Of a stretch of 64,000 nucleotides of DNA, positions 52,903 to 64,000 are shown piece by piece; positions within the stretch are counted from its first letter, which is position 1; each line of letters starts with the position of its first letter. The DNA is taken from the NCBI GenBank assembly GCA_963693305.1, contig OY855903.1, positions 28,627,955 to 28,691,954 of the forward strand, in the 5' to 3' direction. A program made the position numbers and the translations under genes. This DNA is from Meandrina meandrites (lineage: Eukaryota; Cnidaria; Anthozoa; Scleractinia; Meandrinidae). The notes under the pieces were generated by a model. That model was not told where the DNA came from, did no database searches, and saw only the letters and a program-made list of their open reading frames with translations.

Positions 52903-53619
52903 ACCACTCGAAGAAAAAGTCAATGACCAATAAATGATACTCTTATCTTATTCCACTTTGCCGTTTGCGACTAAAACGTGTCTCCAGTACAAGAAGTGAA
53001 AAAAAAAAAAAAATCATACATACTAATACAAACAAACAAATCACACATACTAATACAAAAATCGTGTGTCGAGTACAATAAGTAAAACGATATCATAAAA
53101 AGTGATACAAGCAAACACTTCGACATAAAAGCCTGCAAACATCAACATACAGATATAAGAACATACGCAAACAAATATACAAAGTTAAAACGTACCAACT
53201 TACAAACATACAAGCAGATAAACAGACGAAAAAAGCAAAATGATCATCGATGAAATGAGAATCCTGAAGCGTTTTACAGACGTTAAAACTCCTCGATCGT
53301 CTATACATATCGGCCTATTTATCACCCGCTTAATCGTTTTATTCATAAAAAGAGTGTATCATTCACTTCTTGACAAGGTATTTTTAAGTATTTCAGTGTA
53401 TAAGAAGCTAAAAACAGTCGAAACTAGCAATTAATTCGCAAACGTTTCGATCGAACAAACACAGAACAACGTGCGTTACCAGCTTTTGCGCCGTGATTGT
53501 TTTCTCTGCGGTCCGCTTTTGCAAGTGAAAACTTACAACGCTAACGATGTGCCGTGAATTTCTCGACACAGTCAGATACAATTCACGTTGATCGCAAGAC
53601 AATCATAGAGATTAAGAGA

Positions 53620-54201
53620 ATGTCCGACGGCGCTAAGCGAAAGATGCCTAAAACCCCTGCCGATCACCCGAAATACGAAGAGATGATCAAGACCGCTATT
53701 CGTACGCTAAAGGAACGCAACGGTTCTTCGCGTCAAGCCATCGAGAAGTACATCAAAGCCAACTTCAAGGTGGGAGATACAGCAGCCCAGCACATCAAAA
53801 CAGCTCTCAAGAAGGGTGCAGCTAATGGTACCTTCATCCACACCAAGGGAGTAGGAGCTTCGGGATCATTTAAGCTGCCAAAGGAACAGAAAAAGCCGTC
53901 CAAAAAGCCAGCCGCGCCGAGTAGTAAAACAACCGTAGTCAAGGCTAAGAAACCCGCCACTACAAAGAAAACTGGGGCCAAGAAACCTGCAGCCAAGAAA
54001 CAGACTTCTCCTAAGAAAAAGTCTCCTGCCAAAAGTCCATCTTCCAAGAAGGATACGTCCAAGAAGCCCGCAGTAAAGAAACCGTCAGCCACGAAAAAGA
54101 CAGCAGCAAAGTCCAAGCTCGCCACAAAGAAACCTGGCACGAAGAAGGAAGTCAAAAAGCCGGCGGCTGCCAAGAAAACTACAGCCAACAAGAAGAAGTG
54201 A
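53620..54201 (+). CDS. H1: Linker histone H1 (unit 9)
   Basis: 193 codons, protein identical to unit 1. Confidence 0.98.
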   Translation: MSDGAKRKMPKTPADHPKYEEMIKTAIRTLKERNGSSRQAIEKYIKANFKVGDTAAQHIKTALKKGAANGTFIHTKGVGASGSFKLPKEQKKPSKKPAAPSSKTTVVKAKKPATTKKTGAKKPAAKKQTSPKKKSPAKSPSSKKDTSKKPAVKKPSATKKTAAKSKLATKKPGTKKEVKKPAAAKKTTANKKK

Positions 54202-54228
54202 AAAGGCTCGGCGTCAAATAAACAAAAC

Positions 54229-54244
54229 GGCTCCTTTAGGAGCC
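54229..54244 (+). terminator. Histone 3' stem-loop (H1, unit 9)
   Basis: Type I stem-loop, 28 nt after the H1 stop. Confidence 0.97.
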
Positions 54245-54910
54245 ACCAAATAAAGAAAAGCAATGACCAATCTTGAATCATGTAATATAAATCACATATT
54301 CCCCTTGATTGACCTAGTGCAATAACAAAGCAAAGTAGGCCAGTTGTTGGTAATGAACATAGTATAAATCAAGCAAACGATACAGGCACAGAGTTCTTTG
54401 ACTGAGTGCTAAACTGTGCAAGCAAGTTCAAGTTAAACTTTTGAGCTGGTAATGCGTTATTCGTTGTGACCATTGCTCTGCAACTTTGTGTATGTTCGCT
54501 CGCTCGGTGAGACATTAACATAAGGAGAAATAAACAAGGCGGTGCGGTGTAAATTTTGCCACGCTTTCGTGAACTATAGCGACCAGTTGAAAACAGATTT
54601 GTTCCTTAGAACAGGGGGACACGAACATTTCCAGGGGGATTGCGTGTTTGAACGGCAAGTTTTGTGTAATAACTAGTGTAATAACTATGTGTGATTTAGT
54701 ATGTAAACCTCAATTTTGCTATCTTATTCGGTGCAGTAGTTTTCAAGAAAGTATTTGTGTGTGGAATAGGGGGTACAAAATCAAAAAAAAAAACAAGCAG
54801 AAAGCATTTACTTCTTGTATGTGATCTCAGCTCTTTGGGGGGAGGAAAAGAAACTTTAAACTCATTTAAAAGAAAGGACTTGTTGGACATTGCTTTTTAT
54901 GACATGTGGT

Positions 54911-54926
54911 GGCTCCTAAAAGAGCC
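54911..54926 (-). terminator. Histone 3' stem-loop (H2B, unit 9)
   Basis: Type II stem-loop, 31 nt after the H2B stop. Confidence 0.97.
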
Positions 54927-54956
54927 GTTTGTGTATTGATTGATCAGGTATTATGA

Positions 54957-55340
54957 TCACTTGCTGCTGGTGTACTTGGTAACAGCCTTGGTGCCTTCGC
55001 TGACAGCGTGTTTTGCAAGCTCCCCGGGCAGAAGCAACCTGATGGCGGTCTGGATCTCGCGGGAACTGATGGTCGACTTCTTGTTGTAGTGTGCTAGGCG
55101 GGAAGACTCAGTGGCGATGCGCTCGAAGATATCGTTAACAAACGAATTCATGATACCCATGGCTTTGCTGGAGATACCAGTATCGGGATGAACCTGCTTC
55201 AGGACCTTGTAGATGTAGATCGCATAGCTCTCCTTTCTCCTTCCTTTCCTCTTCTTCTTTGCCGCACCATCGACCGCTGCCGACTTAGCTTTTCCCGCCC
55301 TCTTCTCGCCTTTCTTTGCTGCCGGTACTTTTGGTGCCAT
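54957..55340 (-). CDS. H2B: Histone H2B (unit 9)
   Basis: 127 codons, K30 form. Last complete H2B of the array. Confidence 0.99.
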   Translation of the reverse strand: MAPKVPAAKKGEKRAGKAKSAAVDGAAKKKRKGRRKESYAIYIYKVLKQVHPDTGISSKAMGIMNSFVNDIFERIATESSRLAHYNKKSTISSREIQTAIRLLLPGELAKHAVSEGTKAVTKYTSSK

Positions 55341-55727
55341 TTTTGTCTCGGTTATCTCGAAAAAATTCGCTCAAACGCTAAATGCTAAATGAACAGATCA
55401 GATCAGATCAGATCAGCTTCCACAATGCACGCCAGCTTCAGTTGCTATTTATTACAAATCATGCAGTAGGATTCATTAGTATGCGGATCGAAATTGTCTT
55501 TCCCTGATTGGTCATTTTGTTAACTGACAATTTCCGCCTTTAGCGCGACCGCAGCTTGCATAATTATCTTTTGTTTAAAGGACGGCGCGATTTTGATTGG
55601 TGCATTTTGATCCTATGAACTTAAGGCACATGAGATAAAATTAGGCTCTTAGTTCAAAAATCATTAGCTCAAAATCATTCAACTGAACTTACGCGTGTGC
55701 TAAGCTAAGACAAGATTTACAAAGAAA

Positions 55728-56105
55728 ATGACAGGTCGCGGTAAAGGCAAAGCTCCAGGAACTAAGTCCAAGAGCCGGTCATCCCGAGCAGGTCTTCAAT
55801 TTCCTGTTGGTCGCATCCATCGTCTCCTTCGTAAAGGCAACTACGGCGAGCGTGTTGGGGCAGGTGCTCCAGTGTACTTGGCTGCCGTGCTCGAATATCT
55901 AAGTGCTGAAATTCTCGAGTTAGCTGGAAATGCTGCTAGGGACAACAAGAAAACCAGGATCATTCCTCGTCACCTTCAGTTGGCCGTGCGAAACGACGAA
56001 GAGTTAAACAAGCTTCTTGCCGGTGTGACTATCGCGCAGGGTGGAGTTCTTCCCAACATACAAGCCGTGCTGTTACCCAAGAAGACCGAGAAGAAACAAC
56101 ACTAA
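55728..56105 (+). CDS. H2A: Histone H2A (unit 9)
   Basis: 125 codons, protein identical to unit 1. Last H2A of the array. Confidence 0.99.
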   Translation: MTGRGKGKAPGTKSKSRSSRAGLQFPVGRIHRLLRKGNYGERVGAGAPVYLAAVLEYLSAEILELAGNAARDNKKTRIIPRHLQLAVRNDEELNKLLAGVTIAQGGVLPNIQAVLLPKKTEKKQH

Positions 56106-56133
56106 GCTGCCAGCTTAGTTACAAAACAAAAAC

Positions 56134-56149
56134 GGCTCTTTTAGGAGCC
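56134..56149 (+). terminator. Histone 3' stem-loop (H2A, unit 9)
   Basis: Type II stem-loop, 29 nt after the H2A stop. Confidence 0.97.
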
Positions 56150-57043
56150 ACCAAATCTCACAAAAGTCATGATCCATAACGAAGTGAAGTTACATTTAGT
56201 CTAAAACCTGGAGCCCTTTAACCGCCCAATACCTTTGCAATGCAAAACACAACACCTATTTCGAGATTTGATAACAGCAAAGCAGAGTGTAAATCATTCG
56301 GCAAACACACGCATTCGTTTATACCAAAACGTAACATATATCCACATCCGGTCGTATTTGGTTAGAGGCGCGTTTGAAACATTTAATTGCGATTTCGCCT
56401 GATCCCGGCTTATAATGAATGATAGAAAGTTTACTGATCAGATTTCTGAGCTGTCCCACTCGAAAAAATAAAATAAGACAGAGAGACAACAGTACTGTGC
56501 GAAATGACGTACAGTGTATGAGAAGTTTGTTATTCTGTCTATCGTATCTCGTTTACAGACAACTTTAATAACCAAATTTGTAAACAAAAAAGTTGTTCGA
56601 AAACAGGTGGGAGAATGTTAATTAAATACGGCTTTATTATATAAACTCTTCGCCCTAAGTGTTAGTATTCCCGTGCTAAATAAAATGTTGTTGATAAACA
56701 CGAACATAGCCGCACATTTTTGTCGCCTACTGACAACTTGTTAGGTTAATTTTGAATTCACAAAAAGTTTGTTCGAGACTGTACGTTAAATGCGGGTTTG
56801 TAATATCAACCGTATTCGCCCTAACAGTTTGTTTTCCAGCGTTTCTAAAATGTGGTTCATACACACACAACAAACGTAGCCGAACATTCTTAGAAAGCTT
56901 CGATCGGAAACATGCATGCAAGAGATTATTTCTCTTAAAGTCTTCATTATTACTCCACTTATTTAATGTGGCTTACAATAGTGTTTGTTGTTATGAAAGT
57001 ATCTATTCGTTTATTGTTGGTCGCAACTTTCGTAAGAGTTGGT

Positions 57044-57059
57044 GGCTCCTAAAGGAGCC
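57044..57059 (-). terminator. Histone 3' stem-loop (H4, unit 10)
   Basis: Type I stem-loop, 32 nt after the H4 stop. Confidence 0.97.
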
Positions 57060-57090
57060 GTTTGTTGTGTGTTTGCAGTCGCAAACTCCT

Positions 57091-57411
<321 letters not shown>

Positions 57412-57810
57412 TTATCTTATCGAGTAGTGAAACTAACTGCTAGATAACGAAGCTTTGCCGACCTTTGCTAGCTTCTTAACTTATTTGGTTGGACCTCTCG
57501 GGAAACATGACTTTCGAAACAAAGAGTCGGCAAATGAATATTTTATTAGCAAGAGATCACTGTTGTTCGTTTACTTTCGCCGTCAGGAAAACTGTTCCCC
57601 GAGAAATTCTCAATTCCGAGTTTATAATAGAAAGGAAGAAAAACAGAAACACAAAATGAAAGTAGTTAGCAACGTATTATTGCAGCTATTGTGAAGTTGT
57701 TTGGAGGCTTCAAGTAACGAACCACTTTAACTTCAGATCGAAATGTTCGGCGCATCTTTTGACAACAAAAAGCAAATTGATCACAGCCAATCATATGCGT
57801 CGTTAATTGA

Positions 57811-58329
<519 letters not shown>

Positions 58330-58361
58330 GCAAGGACAAGTCTCACTCTACAATCAAAAAC

Positions 58362-58377
58362 GGCTCCTTTAGGAGCC
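58362..58377 (+). terminator. Histone 3' stem-loop (H3, unit 10)
   Basis: Type I stem-loop, 33 nt after the H3 stop. Confidence 0.97.
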
Positions 58378-59101
58378 ACCACTCGAAGAAAAAGTCAATG
58401 ACCAATAAATGATACTCTTATCTTATTCCACTTTGCCGTTTGCGACTAAAACGTGTCTCCAGTACAAGAAGTGAAAAAAAAAAAAAATCATACATACTAA
58501 TACAAACAAACAAATCACACATACTAATACAAAAATCGTGTGTCGAGTACAATAAGTAAAACGATATCATAAAAAGTGATACAAGCAAACACTTCGACAT
58601 AAAAGCCTGCAAACAAGCAAACATCAACATACAGATATAAGAACATACGCAAACAAATATACAAAGTTAAAACGTACCAACTTACAAACATACAAGCAGA
58701 TAAACAGACGAAAAAAGCAAAATGATCATCGATGAAATGAGCATCCTGAAGCGTTTTACAGACGTTAAAACTCCTCGATCGTCTATACATATCGGCCTAT
58801 TTATCACCCGCTTAATCGTTTTATTCATAAAAAGAGTGTATCATTCACTTCTTGACAAGGTATTTTTAAGTATTTCAGTGTATAAGAAGCTAAAAACAGT
58901 CGAAACTAGCAATTAATTCGCAAACGTTTCGATCGAACAAACACAGAACAACGTGCGTTACCAGCTTTTGCGCCGTGATTGTTTTCTCTGCGGTCCGCTT
59001 TTGCAAGTGAAAACTTACAACGCTAACGATGTGCCGTGAATTTCTCGACACAGTCAGATACAATTCACGTCGGTCGCAAGACAACCATAGAGATTAATAG
59101 A

Positions 59102-59683
59102 ATGTCCGACGGCGCTAAGCGAAAGATGCCTAAGACCCCTGCCGATCACCCGAAATACGTAGAGATGATCAAGACCGCTATTCGTACGCTAAAGGAACGC
59201 AACGGTTCTTCGCGTCAAGCCATCGAGAAGTACATCAAAGCCAACTTCAAGGTGGGAGATACAGCAGCCCAGCACATCAAAACAGCTCTCAAGAAGGGTG
59301 CAGCTAATGGTACCTTCATCCACACCAAGGGAGTAGGAGCTTCGGGATCATTTAAGCTGCCAAAGGAACAGAAAAAGCCGTCCAAAAAGCCAGCCGCGCC
59401 GAGTAGTAAAACAACCGTAGTCAAGGCTAAGAAACCCGCCACTACAAAGAAAACTGGGGCCAAGAAACCTGCAGCCAAGAAACAGACTTCTCCTAAGAAA
59501 AAGTCTCCTGCCAAAAGTCCATCTTCCAAGAAGGATACGTCCAAGAAGCCCGCAGTAAAGAAACCGTCAGCCACGAAAAAGACAGCAGCAAAGTCCAAGC
59601 TCGCCACAAAGAAACCTGGCACGAAGAAGGAAGTCAAAAAGCCGGCGGCTGCCAAGAAAACTACAGCCAACAAGAAGAAGTGA
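59102..59683 (+). CDS. H1: Linker histone H1, E20V variant (unit 10)
   Basis: 193 codons. HPKYVEM replaces HPKYEEM at the start of the globular domain, and there are several leader changes just upstream (CGGTCGCAAGACAACC). Otherwise identical to unit 1. Confidence 0.98.
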   Translation: MSDGAKRKMPKTPADHPKYVEMIKTAIRTLKERNGSSRQAIEKYIKANFKVGDTAAQHIKTALKKGAANGTFIHTKGVGASGSFKLPKEQKKPSKKPAAPSSKTTVVKAKKPATTKKTGAKKPAAKKQTSPKKKSPAKSPSSKKDTSKKPAVKKPSATKKTAAKSKLATKKPGTKKEVKKPAAAKKTTANKKK

Positions 59684-59710
59684 AAAGGCTCGGCGTCAAA
59701 TAAACAAAAC

Positions 59711-59726
59711 GGCTCCTTTAGGAGCC
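59711..59726 (+). terminator. Histone 3' stem-loop (H1, unit 10)
   Basis: Type I stem-loop, 28 nt after the H1 stop. Confidence 0.97.
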
Positions 59727-60349
59727 ACCAAATAAAGAAAAGCAATGACCAATCTTGAATCATGTAATATAAATCACATATTCCCCTTGATTGACCTAGT
59801 GCAATAACAAAGCAAAGTAGGCCAGTTGTTGGTAATGAACATAGTATAAATCAAGCAAACGATACAGGCACAGAGTTCTTTGACTGAGTGCTAAACTGTG
59901 CAAGCAAGTTCAAGTTAAACTTTTGAGCTGGTAATGCGTTATTTGTTGTGACCATTGCTCTGCAACTTTGTGTATGTTCGCTCGCTCGGTGAGACATTAA
60001 CATAAGGAGAAATAAACAAGGCGGTGCGGTGTAAATTTTGCCACGCTTTCGTGAACTATAGCGACCAGTTGAAAACAGATTTGTTCCTTAGAACAGGGGG
60101 ACACGAACATTTCCAGGGGGATTGCGTGTTTGAACGGCAAGTTTTGTGTAATAACTAGTGTAATAACTATAGTGTGATTAGATTTTCAAGAAAGTATTTG
60201 TGTGTGGAATAGGGGGTACAAAATCAAAAAAACAAGCAAAAAGCATTTACTTCTTGTATGTGATCTCAGCTCTTTGGGGGGAGGAAAAGAAACTTTAAAC
60301 TCATTTAAAAGAAAGGACTTGTTGGACATTGCTTTTTATGACATGTGGT

Positions 60350-60365
60350 GGCTCCTAAAAGAGCC
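60350..60365 (-). terminator. Histone 3' stem-loop (H2B remnant, unit 10)
   Basis: Type II stem-loop, intact although the gene upstream is lost. Confidence 0.95.
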
Positions 60366-60395
60366 GTTTGTGTATTGATTGATCAGGTATTATGA

Positions 60396-60428
60396 TCACT
60401 TGCTGCTGGTGTACTTGGTAACAGCCTT
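60396..60428 (-). pseudogene. Histone H2B 3' remnant at right array edge
   Basis: Only the stop and last 10 codons ([10 protein letters not shown]) remain. At 60429 the sequence switches to an unrelated repeat. Confidence 0.95.
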
Positions 60429-61260
60429 CACTGGACGAAAAAATGGATTTTCGCGGGTAGCAAATCTGTAGCAAAGATGGTGTAAAGACCGCATTTGCCT
60501 AACTTTGACCAAGTTTGTTTCATAGCAAGTTTCATGTTTAGCACGGTGTTTGCTACGGGTGCAAAGGCGGTAATGGCCGCTTTTACTTGCTGTTTGCTAA
60601 ACAGGCAAATGTAATGTAAAATAACACATTTGTAAAGTATTTTCACGAATAGTAAATGTGTGGCGAAAGTACATATTTGTACCACAAACAGTAGGGTAGC
60701 AAATGTGGAGCAATTTTCTACATTTGCACGACTTTGCTCATTTTTGCGCCGAAAGCAAATGTTATATTTGCTTTGCATTCACTACTCATGCAAAGACGGT
60801 AAAGGCCGTTTTTACTCCGTGTTTGCTCATGTAGCTAATGGAATGTGCAAGAACACATTTGCAAAATATTGTTGCGGCTGTAAATGTGTGGTGAAAGTGT
60901 ACTTTTGCGCCACAAACAGTGGGGTAACAAATATGGGGTAATTTCTGTATTTGCATGACTTTGCTCATTTTTGCTCTGAAAGCAAAAGTCATATTTGCTT
61001 TACGTTCACTACTTGAATGCAATCACGGTAAAGACCATTTTTACCTAGTGTTTGCTCATGCAGCCAATTTCAATGTGCAAGAACACATTTGTAAAATATT
61101 TTGTCGCCGCTGTAAATGTGTGGTAAAAATGTACGTTTGCGCACAAACACTAGGTATCCAAAATGGGGGTAATTTCTTACATTTACTCCACTTTTACACA
61201 GAAGTAAATTTCATGTTTGCGTCAAGTCGAGGAGCTTTTTTTCGATCGCAGCGACTGCTT
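60429..61260. repeat. Degenerate tandem repeat, period about 229 bp
   Basis: Landmarks recur at a steady spacing: GGTAATGGCC at 60569, GGTAAAGGCC at 60798 and GGTAAAGACC at 61027 (229 bp each). CTCATTTTTGC recurs at 60737 and 60964, and TGTAAATGTGTGG-like blocks at about 60652, 60881 and 61110. The repeat is rich in ATTTGC and GTAAA words. Open frames on both strands (for example 60660-60941) simply follow the repeat. It abuts the histone array directly. Confidence 0.75.
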
Positions 61261-62098
61261 TTACTGTAGATCTGTTCTCCCTGGCAAATTTGATGTAAGA
61301 GCTCAACATTTGATAGCCTTAACTTACGTGCAGTACTTGTGTCGTAAGAAGTGGCATATTTACACCACCCCAAACAAATAACAGAATACACCACCACACA
61401 TTAATCCAAATTTAAACTACATTTATTTCAACCTCGATGATGCTCCTGTTCCTCAAGACAAGGTGACAATATACATGTACATGTAGTACACAAAGTTATA
61501 TAGTGCTAAAAAAATTGATAAAAAGTTAAGCGCATGAAATAACAAACAGTTTTTTAACCAATTCAAACATCTACCGAATCCAGTCTACAGATCTATAATT
61601 ATTATTCTGGTGATAACTGATAAATATTTTTTTATACAATGTATATCGACTTCCAAAGACCAGGCTGTTGAAGAAAGCATCAACCAGTCCTGAGATTAAC
61701 ACTGAAAGATTTAAAGCTGCCCACTCATGTCAAGCTTTACAAAGAAAACTATTCAGATGAATTAACATCAATTATGTTTCGAGTGATTTTCACTTGAGTG
61801 TCGAAAATAATTCACACATGTTTGCTTTGGTTTTGCATTTAAATTAGTGATTGGTTCAAAGAAATCAACAAAATAATCAGAAGTTCATGTAAAACGAGAA
61901 CCAATTGTGACTTGTTCACACACTAAGACCGAAAATGGAATAACATTTCATTTCACTAACTCTTGAAGTACATGTACATTTGTGGTATTCGACAACCCTC
62001 TTCAAACTTTCCTTTGAGTAAAATTTAGTCCCTTTAAAGCTTTAGACTGTACATTGCTTGTTTTGTTCAACTGACGTTCACAAAAGATGTTTTCAAAC
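61261..62098. other. Unassigned AT-rich sequence
   Basis: No ORF, RNA or repeat family recognised. A local ATACATGTACATGTAG palindrome lies near 61471-61486. Confidence 0.5.
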
Positions 62099-62323
62099 TA
62101 ACGGTAACCATAAAGATTAGCGAAAAAACTGAGGAACGACGTTTCGGTGTCATCCTGGCACCATTTTCAAGTTAAAAAATTATTTGAACGAAAAGTAACT
62201 AATTTATACCAATGGTGGAGGTGCGAAATTGAATAAATTAAGATTAAAAATAGCTGTTCACTGTTCATGTTCATTCCAGTGAGGTGTCAAACACTGGTAA
62301 TGAGTGCAGTGTCTGTTCAATGC

Positions 62324-63379
62324 CTAAACAAATACTTTTGCGCGAATGGAGTCTGACTGAGTGTTAAGGCTTGGTTTCTTCTTGCGAATCCACAACATTT
62401 CGTGGATCAAGCAATCGAACTTTCCCTGACATTTCTTTAGGATCTTAAAGTTGTTAGTCAGGTCACCAACTGTATCAACTCGGTGTTCATTTTGAAGGTG
62501 TTTTCCGATGGCGGTAAATCGGTGTTCCTCAATGCGCTTGTAAAGATGACGGCTAGTGTAACCGACGTATTCTGCATCACACAGATCACATATATAGTTA
62601 TAAACAACGCACTGTTGATTGATCAAAGGTGGTTTTGGCTCTTGTACTTTGAGATCATCGCCAATTTTACGGCTTCTGAACACCGGCTGTAGTTTGTGAT
62701 CAAGTTTATTACTCAAGTCCGAGAGATGTTTTTTCACTATGTCCGCTGATTTCTGGTCTTTAAAAGGCAGGACAATGCGGTAGATATTCTCTGTTGGAGG
62801 CGTCGATCTTGTGTCTGGTGACATCACTGAATTAACGAAACGGGTGATGGTGGAGTTCACAAGAGTATCTGAGTACTTGAGGTTAGAAAAGATCAGTTTA
62901 AGGCGTTCGCATTCTGTTGAGAATAGTTCCCATGTTGAGGACAAGCGGTAAGCACGGTTTAACATGGTTTTAACTAGAGATCTTTTATAGCGGTTGTCGA
63001 CATGACTTTGGTGGTGTAAGAGGAGACCAGTGTTTGTGGGTTTACGGTAAACGCTTGTTACCAGCTTGCAGCCCTTCTTGCATATTTCAATGCCGACAAA
63101 TGGTAGCCTACCGTTAGATGCGATCTCCATGGTGAAGGATATGGATGGATGACAGTTGTTCAAAGTGTTCAGAAAGGCTTCTGCGGTTGGTATGTCTTTC
63201 ATTGTGGCTAGTGTATCATCCACGTAGCGTCTGTAGAAGTCTGGCAACTTGTTCTCGTTTTGTAGCTTTTCCTCGAGAGAACAAAGAAAAGTGTTGGCCA
63301 TTAGGGGACCCAAGGGAGAGCCCATCGCTACTCCATCAATTTGTTGGTAGAGTTGACCGTTGAATTGAAATAGCTGGAA
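62324..63379 (-). CDS. Penelope-like reverse transcriptase with GIY-YIG domain, 5'-truncated
   Basis: Minus-strand frame, open from the junction at 63379 to a TAG at 62324, about 350 codons without a genuine start. N-terminal part: reverse transcriptase from GQLYQQIDGVAMGSPLGPLM (motif B region) through the catalytic RRYVDD box and YRKPTNTG. The upstream palm motif A with its aspartate is missing, so reverse transcriptase activity is not expected. C-terminal part: a GIY-YIG-type endonuclease, with YICDLCDAEYVGYTSRHLYK, then RIEEH, IGKHL and the later LIHEMLWIRKKKPSLN. RT plus C-terminal GIY-YIG is the defining layout of Penelope-like elements. An internal Met at 63325 exists but is not a natural start. 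Confidence 0.88.
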   Translation of the reverse strand, partial: FQLFQFNGQLYQQIDGVAMGSPLGPLMANTFLCSLEEKLQNENKLPDFYRRYVDDTLATMKDIPTAEAFLNTLNNCHPSISFTMEIASNGRLPFVGIEICKKGCKLVTSVYRKPTNTGLLLHHQSHVDNRYKRSLVKTMLNRAYRLSSTWELFSTECERLKLIFSNLKYSDTLVNSTITRFVNSVMSPDTRSTPPTENIYRIVLPFKDQKSADIVKKHLSDLSNKLDHKLQPVFRSRKIGDDLKVQEPKPPLINQQCVVYNYICDLCDAEYVGYTSRHLYKRIEEHRFTAIGKHLQNEHRVDTVGDLTNNFKILKKCQGKFDCLIHEMLWIRKKKPSLNTQSDSIRAKVFV

Positions 63380-63717
63380 GCGATGATCTCAAAGTACAAG
63401 AGCCAAAACCACCTTTGATCAATCAACAGTGCGTTGTTTATAACTATATATGTGATCTGTGTGATGCAGAATACGTCGGTTACACTAGCCGTCATCTTTA
63501 CAAGCGCATTGAGGAACACCGATTTACCGCCATCGGAAAACACCTTCAAAATGAACACCGAGTTGATACAGTTGGTGACCTGACTAACAACTTTAAGATC
63601 CTAAAGAAATGTCAGGGAAAGTTCGATTGCTTGATCCACGAAATGTTGTGGATTCGCAAGAAGAAACCAAGCCTTAACACTCAGTCAGACTCCATTCGCG
63701 CAAAAGTATTTGTTTAG
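63380..63717 (+). pseudogene. Penelope-like GIY-YIG fragment, inverted copy
   Basis: Plus-strand frame from the junction to the TAG at 63717. It encodes only the linker and GIY-YIG domain (DDLKVQEPKPPLINQQC to RAKVFV), identical in protein to the end of the minus-strand copy. It has no start codon or RT part. Its 3' UTR (63718-63931) mirrors 62110-62323. Confidence 0.85.
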
Positions 63718-64000
63718 GCATTGAACAGACACTGCACTCATTACCAGTGTTTGACACCTCACTGGAATGAACATGAACAGTGAACAGCTATTTTTAATCT
63801 TAATTTATTCAATTTCGCACCTCCACCATTGGTATAAATTAGTTACTTTTCGTTCAAATAATTTTTTAACTTGAAAATGGTGCCAGGATGACACCGAAAC
63901 GTCGTTCCTCAGTTTTTTCGCTAATCTTTATTGTTAACTGTATTTCTAAATTTAATCTTATAACGGTAACCACTCATCATTAATGGAGAAGAAAGCCTGT

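Larger units (their letters stand above)
62099..63972. mobile_element. Penelope-like element, two 5'-truncated copies joined head to head
   Basis: A minus-strand copy (62111-63379) and a plus-strand copy (63380-63960) of the same element meet at 63379/63380 with their 3' ends pointing outward. The arms 62110-62661 and 63380-63931 (552 nt each) are near-identical inverted repeats. The direct repeat TAACGGTAACCA at 62099-62110 and 63961-63972 looks like a 12-bp target duplication around the whole structure. Confidence 0.8.

Overview
The window looks like nuclear DNA of a cnidarian, most likely an anthozoan such as a stony coral. This rests on intron-less replication-dependent histone quintets, an intron-bearing animal gene, tRNA-derived SINEs, MITEs, a Crypton-like recombinase fragment and a Penelope-like retroelement with a GIY-YIG domain. 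I cannot fix the species from sequence alone.

Positions 1-8189 (left flank): a minus-strand multi-exon gene (exons near 7451-7262, 5044-4923, 3871-3815, 1933-1724 and 332-241, running off the left edge) that resembles ENTR1/SDCCAG3, an endosomal trafficking adaptor. Its introns carry a tRNA-derived SINE, a decayed Crypton-type fragment, several hairpin MITEs and a Harbinger-like MITE with TTA target duplication.

Positions 8190-60428 (about 52 kb): a tandem array of near-identical histone quintets with a period of about 5.48-5.49 kb. Each unit reads H4(-) / H3(+) divergent pair, H1(+), then H2B(-) / H2A(+) divergent pair, so each nucleosome sub-complex (H3-H4, H2A-H2B) shares one bidirectional promoter region and H1 stands alone. 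All genes lack introns and end in a 16-nt histone stem-loop followed by a conserved downstream element, the replication-dependent 3'-end processing signals. There are nine units with H2B and H2A (unit 4 interrupted by a 200-N gap that removes its H4 and the first part of its H3), a tenth unit truncated in H2B, and a leading H2A 3' fragment. Units 1-3 (type A, about 5480 bp) differ from units 4-10 (type B, about 5490 bp) by a consistent set of small variants, and the change falls at the gap. From about 20519 to the gap, unit 3 is full of single-base indels that break four of its five genes, which looks like unpolished sequence rather than biology. Unit 10, at the right edge, is the most diverged.

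Positions 60429-64000 (right flank): a degenerate tandem repeat of about 229 bp, about 0.85 kb with no recognisable gene, then a 5'-truncated Penelope-like element made of two copies joined head to head (tails outward), flanked by a 12-bp direct repeat.

Main points for a second look: an extended histone downstream element shared by all five genes, which predicts the 5' end of this animal's U7 snRNA; two stem-loop alleles that sort by histone pair (H2A/H2B versus H3/H4/H1); the A/B unit switch and the indel-rich unit at the gap; the diverged terminal unit; and the palindromic Penelope-like insertion.
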